From positions 1 through 34,231 of the forward strand of contig CANHVY010000040.1 of NCBI GenBank assembly GCA_947464185.1: a DNA stretch of 34,231 nucleotides, given 5' to 3'. The stretch comes from Burkholderiales bacterium. Lineage in GTDB: Bacteria > Pseudomonadota > Gammaproteobacteria > Burkholderiales > Burkholderiaceae_C. Below are positions 20,577 to 30,328 of the stretch, in pieces (the stretch's first letter is position 1; every line of letters begins with the position of its first letter). A program made the translations under genes and the position numbers. The notes beneath the pieces were generated by a model. The model searched no databases. It was not told the origin of the DNA and worked only from the letters and a program-made list of their open reading frames with translations.

Positions 20577-21434
20577 TCACTTCTCGGTGTCCACCAGGCC
20601 CTTGACGAACCACTTCTGCATCAGCAGCACCACCAGGGCGGGCGGAATCATCGCGAGCATCGCGGTGGCCATCACCGCATTCCATTCGGTGGCGGCGTCA
20701 CCCCCGGAAATCATGCGCTTGATGCCCATGACCACGGGGTACATGTTCTCGTCCGTGGTCATCAGCAAAGGCCAGAGGTACTGGTTCCAGCCGTAGATGA
20801 ACTGGATGACGAAGAGCGCGGCAATCGAGGTGGTCGACAGCGGCAGCAGCACGTCCTTGAAGAACTTCATGGGCCCGGCGCCGTCGATGCGCGCGGCCTC
20901 CACGAGTTCGTCGGGGATGGTGAGGAAGAACTGCCGGAACAGGAAGGTGGCCGTGGCCGAGGCGATGAGCGGCACGGTCAGGCCGGCATAGGTGTTGAGC
21001 AGCCCGAGGTCCGACACCACCTTGTAGGTGGGCAGGATGCGCACCTCCACCGGCAGCATCAAGGTGATGAAGATCATCCAGAACACCAGGCTGCGCCCGG
21101 GAAAGCGGAAGTACACCACCGCGAAGGCCGACAGCAGCGAGATGGCGATCTTGCCCAGCGCGATGGTCAGGGCGCTGATCAAGCTGACCATCAACATGGG
21201 CGCTGCCGGCGGCACCCGTGTGCCGTACTCCGTGACGCCGCCGAACAGCGCGAAACGGTAGCTGTTGAGGAAGTTGTCTCCTGGCCACAGCGACATGGGC
21301 ACGTTCTGCACGATCTGCTCTGCCGTCTGCGTACTCGCCACGAAGGTGATGTAAACGGGAAACGCGACGATGATCACCCCGAGCACGAGCACGAGGTGCG
21401 ACAGCACCGTGGCAACAGGGCGGTTCTCAACCAT
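20577..21434 (-). CDS. ugpE: Glycerol-3-phosphate ABC transporter permease UgpE
   Basis: This 285-residue inner-membrane permease has about six helices and the cytoplasmic EAA loop (EAARIDGAGPMKFFKDVLLP) that contacts UgpC. The first helix is near residues 10-32. A periplasmic segment (TQTAEQIVQNVPMSLWPGDNFLNSY region) matches UgpE/MalG-type permeases. It pairs with UgpA to form the translocation path. The ATG at 21434 lies 38 bases downstream of the ugpA stop. Confidence 0.95.
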   Translation of the reverse strand: MVENRPVATVLSHLVLVLGVIIVAFPVYITFVASTQTAEQIVQNVPMSLWPGDNFLNSYRFALFGGVTEYGTRVPPAAPMLMVSLISALTIALGKIAISLLSAFAVVYFRFPGRSLVFWMIFITLMLPVEVRILPTYKVVSDLGLLNTYAGLTVPLIASATATFLFRQFFLTIPDELVEAARIDGAGPMKFFKDVLLPLSTTSIAALFVIQFIYGWNQYLWPLLMTTDENMYPVVMGIKRMISGGDAATEWNAVMATAMLAMIPPALVVLLMQKWFVKGLVDTEK

Positions 21435-21472
21435 TCAGGTGCGGCCCTTGATGCAAGCAGATGGGTTTGTCA

Positions 21473-22360
21473 TCAGTAGTGCACCCGCCGCTCGACGTAG
21501 CGGAACTGCACCACCGTCAGCGCGATCAGGATGCCCATCAGCACGACCGACTGGGCCGCCGAGCCGCCCAGGTCCATGGCCTTGAACCCATCGTGGTAGA
21601 CCTTGTAGACCAGGATGGCCGTGTCCTTGCCGGGGCCGCCGGAGGTGGCGGCATCCACGATGGCAAAGGTGTCGATGAACACGTAGATGATGTTGATGAC
21701 AAGCAGGAAGAAGGTGGTGGGTGTGAGCAGCGGGAACTGCACCGTCCAGAAGCGCCGCCAGGGGCCTGCGCCATCGATGGCCGCTGCCTCCACCAGGCTC
21801 TTGGGGATGGATTGCAGGCCCGCCAGGAAGAACAGGAAGTTGTAGGCGATCTGCTTCCACACGGCAGCCAGCACGATGAGCGTCATGGCGTGACCGCCGT
21901 TGAGCAGGTGGTTCCAGTCCATGCCTGCCGAACGCAGCGCATAGCTGACCACGCCGATGGACGGCGCGAACATGAACAGCCACAGCACGCCGGCCACGGC
22001 AGGGGCCACAGCGTAGGGCCAGATCATCAGGGTCTTGTAGGCGGTGGCCCCGCGCACCACCCGGTCGGCCATAACGGCCAGCAGCAAGGATGTGGACAGC
22101 CCGAGGGCCGCCACCAGCACCGAGAACACGGCCGTGGTGCGGAACGACGCGACGTAGGTCTCGTCAGCGAACAGGGCCTGGAAATTCTCCAGGCCCACGA
22201 ACTCGCTGCTGGTGCCGAAGGCGTCCTCCCGCAGCACGCTCTGGAACAGTGCCTGCCCCGCCGGCCAGAAGAAGAAGACCGTGACGATGGCGAGCTGCGG
22301 CGCGACCAGCGCCCAAGGCAACCACCAGCTTCTGAAGAGGACGCGCTTTTCGACGGCCAA
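21473..22360 (-). CDS. ugpA: Glycerol-3-phosphate ABC transporter permease UgpA
   Basis: This 295-residue permease is the UgpE partner. It has an N-terminal helix beginning near [24 protein letters not shown], about six membrane segments, and the EAA loop [21 protein letters not shown]. The start is a TTG at 22360 (MAVEKRVLF), six bases after the ugpB stop. It gives the expected length, and no upstream ATG is available. The ugpB-A-E-C-Q order is the same as in E. coli. Confidence 0.95.
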   Translation of the reverse strand: MAVEKRVLFRSWWLPWALVAPQLAIVTVFFFWPAGQALFQSVLREDAFGTSSEFVGLENFQALFADETYVASFRTTAVFSVLVAALGLSTSLLLAVMADRVVRGATAYKTLMIWPYAVAPAVAGVLWLFMFAPSIGVVSYALRSAGMDWNHLLNGGHAMTLIVLAAVWKQIAYNFLFFLAGLQSIPKSLVEAAAIDGAGPWRRFWTVQFPLLTPTTFFLLVINIIYVFIDTFAIVDAATSGGPGKDTAILVYKVYHDGFKAMDLGGSAAQSVVLMGILIALTVVQFRYVERRVHY

Positions 22361-22366
22361 GTGCGG

Positions 22367-23686
22367 TCAGCCCTTGTTGGCTTTCTCGAACTTCTCCAGC
22401 TCGACGTCGCCGCGCTTCTTGATGGCTTCCAGGCCGTCCTTGGCGCTCTTCTTGCCGGCCCACACCTGCTCGAGTTCCTCGTCGATGATGGTGCGGATCT
22501 GCACGAAGTTGCCCAGACGGATGCCGCGCGACTTGTCGGTGGTCTTGCGGATCATCTGCGTGACGCTCACGTCCGTGCCCGGGTTCTTCTTGTAGAAGCC
22601 CGAGTCCTCGGTGATCTTGAACGCGGCCGAGGTGATGGGGATGTAGCCTGTCTCCTGGTGGCTCTTGGCCTGCACATTCGCGTCAGACAGGTACTGGTAA
22701 AACGCGGCCACGGCCTTGTACTCCTCGGGCTTCTTGCCGGAGATGGCCCACAGGCTCGCCCCACCGATCACCGTGTTCTGCGGTGCACCTGGCACGTCCG
22801 GGTAGTAGGGCAGTGCGCCAATGCCGGCCTCGGCCTTGAGGTTGCGCTTGATGCCGCCGTAGGCCGCGGAAGAGCCCGTGTACATGGCGCACTCGCCGGA
22901 TTGGAAGGTGGCGTCAGCCGCGTTGTTGCGGCCCTTGTAGACGAACAGGCCCTGTTGCGCCATGTTGGCCAGATTCTCGATGTGGCGCACGTGCAGCGGC
23001 GTGGTGATGTTCAGCCGCGCGTTCAGTCCGGTGAAGCCATTGCGCTGGGTGGCGAACTCCACGTTGTGCCACGCCGAGAAGCTCTCCAACTGGGTCCAGC
23101 TCTGCCAGGCGGTGGTGAAAGGGCACTTGTGGCCGCTGGCCTTGAGCGTGGCTGCCGCCCGGGCCACCTCCGGCCAGGTCTTGGGCGGCGTGTTGGGGTC
23201 CAGACCGGCGGCCTTGAAGGCGTCCTTGTTGTAGTGCAGCACCGTGGTGGAGCTGTTGAAGGGGAAGCTCAGCATCTGGCCGTTGGGGGCCGTGTAGTAA
23301 CCCGACACCGCCGGCACGTAGACGCTGGGGTCGAACTTGATGCCTGCCGTCTTCATGACCTGGTCCACCGGGACGACCACGCCCTTGGCCGCCATCATGC
23401 TGGCCGTGCCCACCTCGAATATCTGCACGATGTGCGGGGCGTTGCCGGCACGGAAGGCCGCCACGGTGGCGGCGAAGCTCTCGGGGTAGGTGCCCTTGAA
23501 CACGGGGGTGACCTTGTAGGTCTTCTGGCTGTCGTTGAAGCCTTTGGCCAGGCCGCCGATCCACTCGCCGAGCTGGCCGCTCATCGAGTGCCACCACTGG
23601 ATCTCCACCGGCGACTGTGCTTGAACGGGGGAGGAGGCGAGGGCGGCCAGCGCGCTGATGGCCAGGGCAAGTTGCTTGATCTTCAT
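22367..23686 (-). CDS. ugpB: Glycerol-3-phosphate periplasmic binding protein UgpB
   Basis: This 439-residue solute-binding protein has a clear Sec signal peptide (about 1-23, ending PVQA before QSPVEI). The mature protein begins with IQWWHSMSGQLGEWIGGLAKGFN, a UgpB signature, and contains FNSSTTVLHYNKDAFKAAGLDP and a late TGYIPI segment, all usual for the family. It captures glycerol-3-phosphate or glycerophosphocholine-type diesters in the periplasm. GGAGAGACC before the ATG is a good ribosome-binding site. It is the first gene of the operon. The 274-base gap upstream, shared with the divergent oxidoreductase gene, should hold its promoter; ugp operons are often phosphate-controlled, but I could not find a convincing Pho box. 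Confidence 0.96.
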   Translation of the reverse strand: MKIKQLALAISALAALASSPVQAQSPVEIQWWHSMSGQLGEWIGGLAKGFNDSQKTYKVTPVFKGTYPESFAATVAAFRAGNAPHIVQIFEVGTASMMAAKGVVVPVDQVMKTAGIKFDPSVYVPAVSGYYTAPNGQMLSFPFNSSTTVLHYNKDAFKAAGLDPNTPPKTWPEVARAAATLKASGHKCPFTTAWQSWTQLESFSAWHNVEFATQRNGFTGLNARLNITTPLHVRHIENLANMAQQGLFVYKGRNNAADATFQSGECAMYTGSSAAYGGIKRNLKAEAGIGALPYYPDVPGAPQNTVIGGASLWAISGKKPEEYKAVAAFYQYLSDANVQAKSHQETGYIPITSAAFKITEDSGFYKKNPGTDVSVTQMIRKTTDKSRGIRLGNFVQIRTIIDEELEQVWAGKKSAKDGLEAIKKRGDVELEKFEKANKG

Positions 23687-23774
23687 GGTCTCTCCGTTGA
23701 GCAGTGAGGGGATGGATCCCAGAGGGGTACCCGATCATCACCGGGGGGCTGTGCGTAGATGATTGTCCCCAGGT

Positions 23775-23785
23775 TTTGTGACAAA
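23775..23785. promoter_or_regulatory. Palindrome TTTGT-G-ACAAA in the divergent gap upstream of ugpB
   Basis: A perfect 5-bp inverted repeat lies about 90 bases upstream of ugpB and 175 bases upstream of the DUF3683-type gene. It contains TGTGACA, which resembles half of a Crp/Fnr-type site. It may be an operator; the evidence is only its symmetry and position. I see nothing else gene-like in the 23687-23960 gap. Confidence 0.3.
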
Positions 23786-23960
23786 CCCGTTTCTCCCACG
23801 TTGGGGGTGCGCCGCGCCACGGTGGTTTCCCCGGCTTGCGCTTCCCTACGCCCTCGTGGGGATGCTGCACTGCGGTAGCATTCCCGACCAATCCACAGGG
23901 ACACCCTGCCGCACCGGTCTGTACAAGACAAAGAGCGCGTGTGGGGGTCGCAAACCAAAG

Positions 23961-26900
23961 ATGAATGCTCCTCTGCCACTGCAGGTTGCCGGTGGCGCCG
24001 GTTTGTCCGCCTCAGTGGACGCGGACGAAGGCGCACCGCGTCTGCGCGAGATTCCCTACAACTACACCTCGTTCTCCGACCGGGAGATCGTGATCCGCTT
24101 GCTGGGCGCACGCGCCTGGGAGCTGCTGCAGCAGCTGCGTGGCGAGCGCCGCACCGGCCGCTCCGCCCGCATGTTGTACGAGGTGCTGGGGGACATCTGG
24201 GTGGTGCAGCGCAACCCCTACCTCGAAGACGACCTGCTGGACAACCCGAAGCGGCGTCAGATGCTGATCGACGCGCTGCACCACCGCTTGTCGGAGGTGG
24301 AAAAGCGCCGCACGCCCGAGCTGGACGCCGCCCGAGACGCGCTGGTCGAGCAACTGCTGGCAGCCGCCCGCGCGGCGGTGGACCGGTTTGCCGCTCACTT
24401 CCGCGCCGTGTGGGACCTGCGCCGCACCGCGCGCCGTGTGCTGGGGCGTCACACGGCCAAAGACAACCTCAAGTTTGACGGCCTGAGCCGCGTCTCTCAC
24501 GTGACGGACGCCACCGACTGGCGCGTGGAAGTGCCCTTCATCGTGCTCACGCCCGACACCGAGGCCGAGATGGCGGGCCTGGTGCAGGGCTGCATCGAGC
24601 TGGGCCTGACCATCATCCCGCGTGGCGGCGGCACCGGCTACACCGGTGGCGCGGTGCCGCTGACCTGGAAGAGCGCGGTCATCAACACCGAGAAGCTCGA
24701 GGCCTTGGGCGAGGTGGAGATGGTGCAGCTGCCGGGGCTGGACCGTCCAGTCGCCACCATCACCAGCGAGGCCGGCGTGGTGACGCAGCGCGTGGCTGAC
24801 GCGGCCGAGCGGGCGGGCCATGTGTTCGCGGTGGACCCCACCTCGGCCGAGGCCAGTTGCATCGGCGGCAACATCGCCATGAACGCTGGCGGCAAGAAGG
24901 CCGTGCTGTGGGGCACGGCGCTGGACAACCTGGCCTCCTGGCGCATGGTCACCCCGCAGGCCACCTGGCTGGAAGTGGTGCGCCTGAACCACAACCTGGG
25001 CAAGATCCACGATGTGGAGCTGGCCAGCTTCGAGCTGCGCCACTTCGACGCCAGCGGCAAGAAGCTGCTGCGCACTGAACGGCTGGACATCCCAGGCCGG
25101 CTGTTTCGCAAGGAAGGTCTGGGCAAGGACGTCACCGACAAGTTCCTGGCCGGGTTGCCCGGGGTGCAGAAGGAAGGCTGCGACGGCCTGATCACCAGCG
25201 CGCGCTGGATCGTGCACCGCATGCCGGCACATACCCGCACGGTGTGCCTGGAATTCTTCGGCAGCCCGAAGGATGCGGTGCCCAGCATCGTGGACATCAA
25301 GGACTTCATGTTTGCCGAAGCGCGCCGCCCCGGCGGCGCCGTGCTGGCGGGCCTGGAGCACCTGGACGACCGCTACCTCAAGGCCGTGGGCTATGCCACC
25401 AAGAGCAAGCGCCCCCAGGCCACTGGGGGCAGCGGCCTGCCCAAGATGGTGCTGGTGGGTGACATCGTCGGCGACGATGCCGACGCCGTGGCGCGCGCCA
25501 CCAGCGAGGTGGTGCGACTGGCCAATCTGCGCGGTGGCGAGGGCTTCGTGGCCGTGAGCGCCGATGCGCGCAAGAAGTTCTGGCTGGACCGCAAGCGCAC
25601 GGCAGCCATTGCCAAGCACACCAACGCCTTCAAGATCAACGAGGACGTGGTCATCCCGCTGGACCGCCTGGGCGAGTACACCGAGGGTGTGGAGCGCATC
25701 AACGTCGAGCTGTCGCTGCGCAACAAGCTCGAACTGCTGGACGCGCTGGAAGCCTTCTTCTCCAAGTGGCAACTGCCGCTGGGCAAGAGCGACGATGCGG
25801 GCGAGATCCCGAGCGCGGAGCTGCTGGAAGACCGCGTGCAGCAGGCCATCGCCCTGCTGCGCGAGGTGCGCGCGCTGTGGCGCCACTGGCTGGACGAACT
25901 GGACGTGGTGCAGCCCGAAGGCCGGCCGGGCGCCGGGCAGACCTGCTTCGCCCTGCTGCAGGACTGGCGCTGGCGCGCGAGCTGGAAGACCCAGGTGCTC
26001 AAGCCCCTGCAGGCGGTGTTCTCTGGCGGGGCGTTTGCGCCCATCCTGGACGAGTGCCGGCGCATCCACAAGGAGGTGCTGCGGGGCCGCACCTGGGTGG
26101 CCCTGCACGCGCATGCCGGCGATGGCAATGTGCATACCAACATCCCCGTCAACAGCGACCACTACCCCATGCTGCAGACGGCGCACGAGGTGGTGGGCCG
26201 GATCATGGCGCTGTCGCGCAGCCTGGGCGGCGTCATCAGTGGCGAGCACGGCATCGGCATCACCAAGCTGGAGTTCCTGTCAGACCAGGAACTGCAGGGC
26301 TTTGCCGACTACAAGGCCCGGGTGGACCCCGAGGGTCGCTTCAACCGGGGCAAATTGCTGCGGCAGACCGGGCGCACGGCGACGCTGGGCGAAGGCGTCT
26401 TCGCCGGCGACCTGAGTGCTGCCTACACCCCCAGCTTCGGGTTGATGGGGCACGAGTCGCTGATCATGCAGCGCAGTGAGATCGGCGCCATTGCCGACAG
26501 CATCAAGGATTGTCTGCGCTGCGGCAAGTGCAAGCCGGTGTGCTCCACGCACGTGCCGCGCGCCAACCTGCTGTACAGCCCGCGCAACAAGATCCTGGCC
26601 ACCTCGCTGCTGATCGAGGCCTTCTTGTACGAAGAGCAGACGCGGCGCGGCATCAGCGTCAAGCACTGGGAAGAGTTCGAGGACGTCGCCGACCACTGCA
26701 CCGTGTGCCACAAGTGCGAGTCGCCCTGCCCGGTGAAGATCGACTTCGGCGACGTCACCATGAACATGCGCAACCTGTTGCGCAAGATGGGCAAGAAGAG
26801 CATCCGCCCCGGCAACGTGGCGGCCATGGCCTTCCTGAACGCGACCAACCCGCAGACCATCAAGCTGATGCGCAGCGCCATGGTGGACGTGGGCTTCAAG

Positions 26901-27929
26901 GCCCAGCGCTTCCTGTACGACCTGCTCAAGCCGGCGGCGAAGAAGCAGACCGCCGCCCCGCCGGCCACGCTGGGCGCTGCGCCCCTGCGCGAACAGGTCA
27001 TCCACTTCATCAACAAGAAGATGCCGGGCGGCCTGCCCAAGAAGACGGCGCGCGCGCTGCTGGACATCGAGGACCGGGACTACGTGCCCATCATCCGCAA
27101 CCCGCAGGCCACCACCGCTGACACCGAGGCGGTGTTCTACTTTCCAGGCTGCGGCAGTGAGCGCCTGTTCAGCCAGGTGGGCCTGGCCACCCAGGCCATG
27201 TTGTGGCATGCGGGCGTGCAGACGGTGCTGCCGCCGGGCTACCTGTGCTGCGGCTACCCGCAGCGCGGCTCCGGGCAGTTCGACAAGGCCGAGAAGATCA
27301 TCACCGACAACCGGGTGCTGTTCCACCGCGTGGCCAACACGCTGAACTACCTGGACATCAAGACGGTGGTGGTGTCCTGCGGCACCTGCTACGACCAGCT
27401 GCAGGGGTACACCTTCGAGGACATCTTCCCGGGCTGCCGCATCATCGACATCCACGAGTTCTTGCTCGAGAAGGGCATCACGCTGGGCGACGCCTCGCAG
27501 GGTGCCTACCTCTACCACGACCCCTGCCACAGCCCGATGAAGCTGCAGGACCCGATGAAGACCGTCAAGGCGCTGGTCGGGCCTCAGGTGCTCAAGAGCG
27601 AGCGCTGCTGCGGCGAGAGCGGCACGCTGGGCGTGACGCGGCCGGACGTCAGCACGCAGGTGCGTTTCCGCAAGGAGGAAGAGCTGCGCCGCGATGAGGC
27701 CGCCCTGCGCGCCAGCGGCGCCGTGCAGCCCGATGCCGACGTGAAGATCCTGACCAGTTGCCCGAGCTGTCTGCAGGGCCTGCAGCGCTACGAAGGCGAC
27801 TTGCAGAACGGCCTGCTCGAAGCCGACTACATCGTGGTGGAGATGGCGCGCCAGATCCTCGGACCCGCCTGGCTGGAGACCTATGTGGCCCAAGCCAATG
27901 CCGGTGGCATCGAACGCGTGCTGGTTTGA
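23961..27929 (+). CDS. Giant FAD/Fe-S oxidoreductase (DUF3683; D-lactate/glycolate dehydrogenase-like fusion)
   Basis: This 1322-residue single-chain protein combines several modules. The N-terminus (about 25-170) corresponds to DUF3683. A GlcD/D-lactate-dehydrogenase-type FAD domain follows, with [15 protein letters not shown] at 220-234 and [11 protein letters not shown] at 301-311, and then its FAD-oxidase C-terminal half ([27 protein letters not shown]). A two-cluster ferredoxin-like part has C851/C854/C857/C861 and C913/C916/C919/C923. Two CCG-type cysteine-rich repeats follow, with C1064, C1096-C1097, C1140/C1143, C1216-C1217 and C1267/C1270. This layout is that of membrane-associated 2-hydroxyacid dehydrogenases passing electrons to quinone; the substrate is not known. 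I chose ATG 23961 because upstream codons in the frame are not family-like. Confidence 0.9.
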   Translation: MNAPLPLQVAGGAGLSASVDADEGAPRLREIPYNYTSFSDREIVIRLLGARAWELLQQLRGERRTGRSARMLYEVLGDIWVVQRNPYLEDDLLDNPKRRQMLIDALHHRLSEVEKRRTPELDAARDALVEQLLAAARAAVDRFAAHFRAVWDLRRTARRVLGRHTAKDNLKFDGLSRVSHVTDATDWRVEVPFIVLTPDTEAEMAGLVQGCIELGLTIIPRGGGTGYTGGAVPLTWKSAVINTEKLEALGEVEMVQLPGLDRPVATITSEAGVVTQRVADAAERAGHVFAVDPTSAEASCIGGNIAMNAGGKKAVLWGTALDNLASWRMVTPQATWLEVVRLNHNLGKIHDVELASFELRHFDASGKKLLRTERLDIPGRLFRKEGLGKDVTDKFLAGLPGVQKEGCDGLITSARWIVHRMPAHTRTVCLEFFGSPKDAVPSIVDIKDFMFAEARRPGGAVLAGLEHLDDRYLKAVGYATKSKRPQATGGSGLPKMVLVGDIVGDDADAVARATSEVVRLANLRGGEGFVAVSADARKKFWLDRKRTAAIAKHTNAFKINEDVVIPLDRLGEYTEGVERINVELSLRNKLELLDALEAFFSKWQLPLGKSDDAGEIPSAELLEDRVQQAIALLREVRALWRHWLDELDVVQPEGRPGAGQTCFALLQDWRWRASWKTQVLKPLQAVFSGGAFAPILDECRRIHKEVLRGRTWVALHAHAGDGNVHTNIPVNSDHYPMLQTAHEVVGRIMALSRSLGGVISGEHGIGITKLEFLSDQELQGFADYKARVDPEGRFNRGKLLRQTGRTATLGEGVFAGDLSAAYTPSFGLMGHESLIMQRSEIGAIADSIKDCLRCGKCKPVCSTHVPRANLLYSPRNKILATSLLIEAFLYEEQTRRGISVKHWEEFEDVADHCTVCHKCESPCPVKIDFGDVTMNMRNLLRKMGKKSIRPGNVAAMAFLNATNPQTIKLMRSAMVDVGFKAQRFLYDLLKPAAKKQTAAPPATLGAAPLREQVIHFINKKMPGGLPKKTARALLDIEDRDYVPIIRNPQATTADTEAVFYFPGCGSERLFSQVGLATQAMLWHAGVQTVLPPGYLCCGYPQRGSGQFDKAEKIITDNRVLFHRVANTLNYLDIKTVVVSCGTCYDQLQGYTFEDIFPGCRIIDIHEFLLEKGITLGDASQGAYLYHDPCHSPMKLQDPMKTVKALVGPQVLKSERCCGESGTLGVTRPDVSTQVRFRKEEELRRDEAALRASGAVQPDADVKILTSCPSCLQGLQRYEGDLQNGLLEADYIVVEMARQILGPAWLETYVAQANAGGIERVLV

Positions 27930-27961
27930 ACCTTCATCATCCGCAAGACACTGGAACTCAC

Positions 27962-28387
27962 ATGGCCGGCCTGACCTCGCAAACCCCGATGCCCACCGCC
28001 CTGACCCTGCACCAGACTTCTCGCGTGCTGGAGATCGGCTTTGACGACGGCAAGACCTTTCGCATCCCCTTCGAATTGATGCGCGTGTACTCGCCTTCAG
28101 CCGAAGTGCAAGGGCACGGGCCGGGCCAGGAGGTGCTGCAGACGGGCAAGCGCGACGTGGGCATCACGGACCTGCAGACCGTGGGCCACTACGCGGTACA
28201 GCCCACCTTCAGCGATGGTCACGACACCGGCATCTTTTCCTGGGACTACCTGTACCACCTGGGCGCTGACCAGGAGGCCTTGTGGGCGCAGTACGGGCAG
28301 CGCATCGAGGCGGCGGGCACCCACCGCGACGCACCGATGACCGCTGCTGCGGGTGGTGCGGGTGGCGCCTGCGGGCACCACCACTGA
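27962..28387 (+). CDS. DUF971 (gamma-butyrobetaine hydroxylase-like N-terminal) protein
   Basis: This 141-residue protein consists of one DUF971 domain: SRVLEIGFDDGKTFRIPFELMRVYSPSAEVQGHG, then GITDLQTVGHYAVQPTFSDGHDTGIFSWDYLYHLG. The same fold forms the N-terminal domain of gamma-butyrobetaine hydroxylase and is found in Fe-S-related proteins; the stand-alone function is not established. The tail is Gly/Ala-rich and ends CGHHH, which could bind a metal. The ATG at 27962 starts 32 bases after the oxidoreductase stop, so the two are probably one transcript. In related genomes I remember ubiE following directly; here about 4.9 kb intervene. Confidence 0.88.
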   Translation: MAGLTSQTPMPTALTLHQTSRVLEIGFDDGKTFRIPFELMRVYSPSAEVQGHGPGQEVLQTGKRDVGITDLQTVGHYAVQPTFSDGHDTGIFSWDYLYHLGADQEALWAQYGQRIEAAGTHRDAPMTAAAGGAGGACGHHH

Positions 28388-28466
28388 CACGCCCCGGGGC
28401 TTGGTGCAGCCCGTTGGAGCGCGGTGCGCCCGGCGCTGGCGAGACCGCTTGAGCGTGGCCCACTGG

Positions 28467-28505
28467 GGCGCTGCTCAGTTTTCTTCGCTTTCCTTGAGCA
28501 GCGTC
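28467..28505 (+). other. Imperfect 11-bp inverted repeat after DUF971
   Basis: GCTGCTCA (28470-28477) pairs perfectly with TGAGCAGC (28495-28502), and the stem extends by three more pairs including one G-T. The 17-base loop is T-rich. It could end the DUF971 transcript, although no T-run follows the stem. It lies at the left edge of the accessory block. Confidence 0.4.
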
Positions 28506-28553
28506 AGCCCAGGGCGCGGCTGATGCGTCGCCAGGGGGCTGCAGGGCTCTACG

Positions 28554-29684
28554 ATGGCCGATCGTTCCTGTGGTCTGCCACCTGGTGCCTGGATGAAGAG
28601 CCCTGATGAAGGCGCACCCGCGGTCTTGGAGCACCGGCCCTTGCTGTGGCTGTTGGGGGTGGTCTCCCTCGCGCTGGTCTGGATCCTGCTGCCGTTTTTC
28701 AGCACGCTGCTGTGGAGCGCGATCATTGCGTTGCTCTTCGCCCCGCTGCACCGTCGCCTGCTGTTGCGGCTCCGGCACCGGCGCACCCTGTCGGCGCTGC
28801 TCACGATCCTGATCGCTGCGGTGATCGTGGTGGTCCCGCTGACGCTCCTGAGCGTCATGCTGGTCGATGAGGCGGTGGGCCTGCTGGCAGGCCTTCAGTC
28901 CATCGAGTCTCGCGCATTGCCTTACCTGCGCGGGGTGTTTGATGCGCTGCCAAGCTGGGCGATCGGGCTGCTCAAGCGCCTGGGGCTGGCGGACTTCGAG
29001 ACCTTGCAGCGCCATCTGAACACCGGGCTGCAGCAGGCCAGCGGTTTCATGGCCGGCAAGGCCTTGAGTCTCGGGCAGAACACCATCGAGTTCGCCGCCA
29101 GCCTGCTCATCACACCCTACCTGGCGTTCTTCCTGATCCGCGATGGCGACCGCATCGTGCACGCCCTGCGGCATGCAATTCCGCTCACACCCTCTCACAA
29201 GCAGGAGTTGCTGCACAAGTTCAGCCATGTGATCCGGTCCACCGTCAGGGGCAACCTGGTGGTGGCAGCCCTGCAGGGCGCGCTCGGTGGGATTGCGTTC
29301 TGGTTCCTGGGCGTGCGAGGTGCGTTGCTGTGGGCCGCGGTGATGGCCTTTCTCTCGCTGCTGCCGGCCATTGGCGCGGCGCTGGTGTGGCTGCCCGTTG
29401 CACTGTGGTTCCTGGCCACGGGTGCAACCTGGCACGGTGTGGCCCTGGCGGCCTGGGGTGTGCTGGTCATCGGTCTGGTCGACAACCTGCTGCGGCCCAT
29501 GCTCGTGGGCAAGGCCACCCTCATGCCCGACTACGTGGTGATGATCACGACGCTGGGGGGCATGGTGGTCTTCGGCATCAACGGCTTCGTCCTGGGTCCT
29601 GTCATCGCGGCGATGTTCTTTGCGCTCTGGCACATGGTCCTGATTGCACGACAAGCCGAGGCGCCCGTAGAGGGCCCAGATTGA
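28554..29684 (+). CDS. AI-2E family transporter (PF01594 permease)
   Basis: This 376-residue polytopic membrane protein has about eight hydrophobic segments. The first pair is near 29-70 (LLWLLGVVSLALVWILLPFFSTLLWSAIIALLFAPL). A long extracytoplasmic loop follows, then the conserved late segments PYLAFFLIRDGDRI, LPAIGAALVWLP, DNLLRPMLVGK, and a terminal GINGFVLGPVIAAMFFALW. Family members have been linked to autoinducer-2 or other small-molecule export, and some to Na+/H+ exchange; the substrate here is unknown. The ATG at 28554 has a weak AGGG upstream. ATG 28593 (MKSPDEGA) is an alternative that removes 13 residues. Confidence 0.88.
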   Translation: MADRSCGLPPGAWMKSPDEGAPAVLEHRPLLWLLGVVSLALVWILLPFFSTLLWSAIIALLFAPLHRRLLLRLRHRRTLSALLTILIAAVIVVVPLTLLSVMLVDEAVGLLAGLQSIESRALPYLRGVFDALPSWAIGLLKRLGLADFETLQRHLNTGLQQASGFMAGKALSLGQNTIEFAASLLITPYLAFFLIRDGDRIVHALRHAIPLTPSHKQELLHKFSHVIRSTVRGNLVVAALQGALGGIAFWFLGVRGALLWAAVMAFLSLLPAIGAALVWLPVALWFLATGATWHGVALAAWGVLVIGLVDNLLRPMLVGKATLMPDYVVMITTLGGMVVFGINGFVLGPVIAAMFFALWHMVLIARQAEAPVEGPD

Positions 29685-29702
29685 AACCGTAGGCTGGAGA
29701 AC

Positions 29703-29749
29703 AAAAGAGCCCTCGCTTGCGACCGTCTGGAAAAGTCGCGAGCGAGGGC
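29703..29749 (-). terminator. Strong hairpin terminator for the minus-strand CsbD gene
   Basis: A 15-bp stem with one G-T wobble (29709-29723 with 29735-29749) encloses an 11-base loop. Read on the minus strand it is followed by TCTTTTGTT, so it terminates the CsbD-like gene. On the plus strand it begins 24 bases after the AI-2E stop and could slow read-through there too. Confidence 0.8.
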
Positions 29750-29762
29750 GTGGAGCCGCTTC

Positions 29763-29993
29763 TTAGTCGGCGGCCACTGATGCAGCCTGCGGTTGCTTGG
29801 CGTGCTCTTCAAAGGCCTTGATCTGCTTTTCGGCCTCTTCCTTGCTGACCGCATACACCTCCTGAATCCTGGTGGCGAGCTTGTCCCGCTTGCCCCCCAT
29901 TGCGTTCAGGTGCTCATCGGTCAGCTTGGTCCACTGCTTGACCATCTGCGGTTTGTAGGCCTTCCAATCTCTTTCAATCTGTTCCCATTTCAT
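29763..29993 (-). CDS. CsbD-like stress protein (long, acidic/basic helical form)
   Basis: The 76-residue protein starts MKWEQIERDWKAYKPQMVKQ and continues WTKLTDEHLNAMGGKRDKLATRIQEVYAVSKEEAEKQIKAFE. That is the CsbD pattern of an N-terminal W-x-Q-I-x-x-x-W motif followed by a GKRD segment and a paired-helix region. CsbD proteins are small cytoplasmic proteins induced by general stress, without an assigned biochemical activity. The ATG at 29993 is set by AAGGAG seven bases upstream; an earlier frame start would add ten unrelated residues. It is oppositely oriented to the other island genes and ends at its own terminator. It is only distantly similar to the second CsbD-like protein at 31529. 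Confidence 0.85.
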   Translation of the reverse strand: MKWEQIERDWKAYKPQMVKQWTKLTDEHLNAMGGKRDKLATRIQEVYAVSKEEAEKQIKAFEEHAKQPQAASVAAD

Positions 29994-30328
29994 TTCAAGA
30001 CTCCTTGGTTGTTGCTGGAACACCGGCCACCGAAGTGACCCCTTTTTTCCCCCGCGCGCTCAGAGATGGGCGGCAAGGAAAATCAGTTTTCAATCTCCGG
30101 AAAACGCTCATGGAGTCGCCGCGCGCCAGCGTGGCCTTGCAAGGGTGCAAGTGGTTCATGAGGCTTCTCCTGCGGTTGATGTCCAGGAGGAATTTGCGCG
30201 CATTGCCGTGTAACGACCGTGCGGCGCCGAACACAGCGCTTGCTCGCGCTTGACGCGCCTCAACCCAGCAACTGACCGGGGTCCTACAACGAGGTTTGGC
30301 CGGCCACTCGGGCGGTGCCAGACGAACC
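29994..30328. other. 335-base divergent intergenic region, CsbD-like / Crp-Fnr
   Basis: This is the only gap over 300 bases. It contains the CsbD ribosome-binding site, a T/C-rich stretch at about 30041-30053 and a GAAAA-TCAG-TTTTC palindrome (30078-30091). A TACAAC at 30285-30290 and a TTGACG at 30250-30255 are present but too far apart to be a normal promoter pair. An 82-codon plus-strand frame at 30005-30253 has no ribosome-binding site or family resemblance. I see no RNA gene. Confidence 0.6.
30078..30091. promoter_or_regulatory. Candidate operator palindrome GAAAA-N4-TTTTC
   Basis: Two perfect 5-bp arms flank TCAG, giving the same arm length and 4-base spacing as Fnr-type sites, although the bases differ from TTGAT-N4-ATCAA. 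It sits about 85 bases upstream of the CsbD-like start and about 240 upstream of the Crp/Fnr start. Confidence 0.3.

Noticed and set aside
21461..23707. 748-codon open frame on the plus strand across ugpA and ugpB
   Set aside because: It is the shadow of two well-supported genes and lacks any recognisable motif or ribosome-binding site.
24012..26249. 745-codon open frame on the minus strand, opposite the FAD/Fe-S oxidoreductase
   Set aside because: Composition is His/Gln/Ala-rich with no domain, and the plus strand encodes a clear conserved protein. Long antisense frames are expected at this GC content.
30005..30253. 82-codon plus-strand frame in the largest gap
   Set aside because: No ribosome-binding site, no family resemblance, and it overlaps likely regulatory sequence of the CsbD-like gene.
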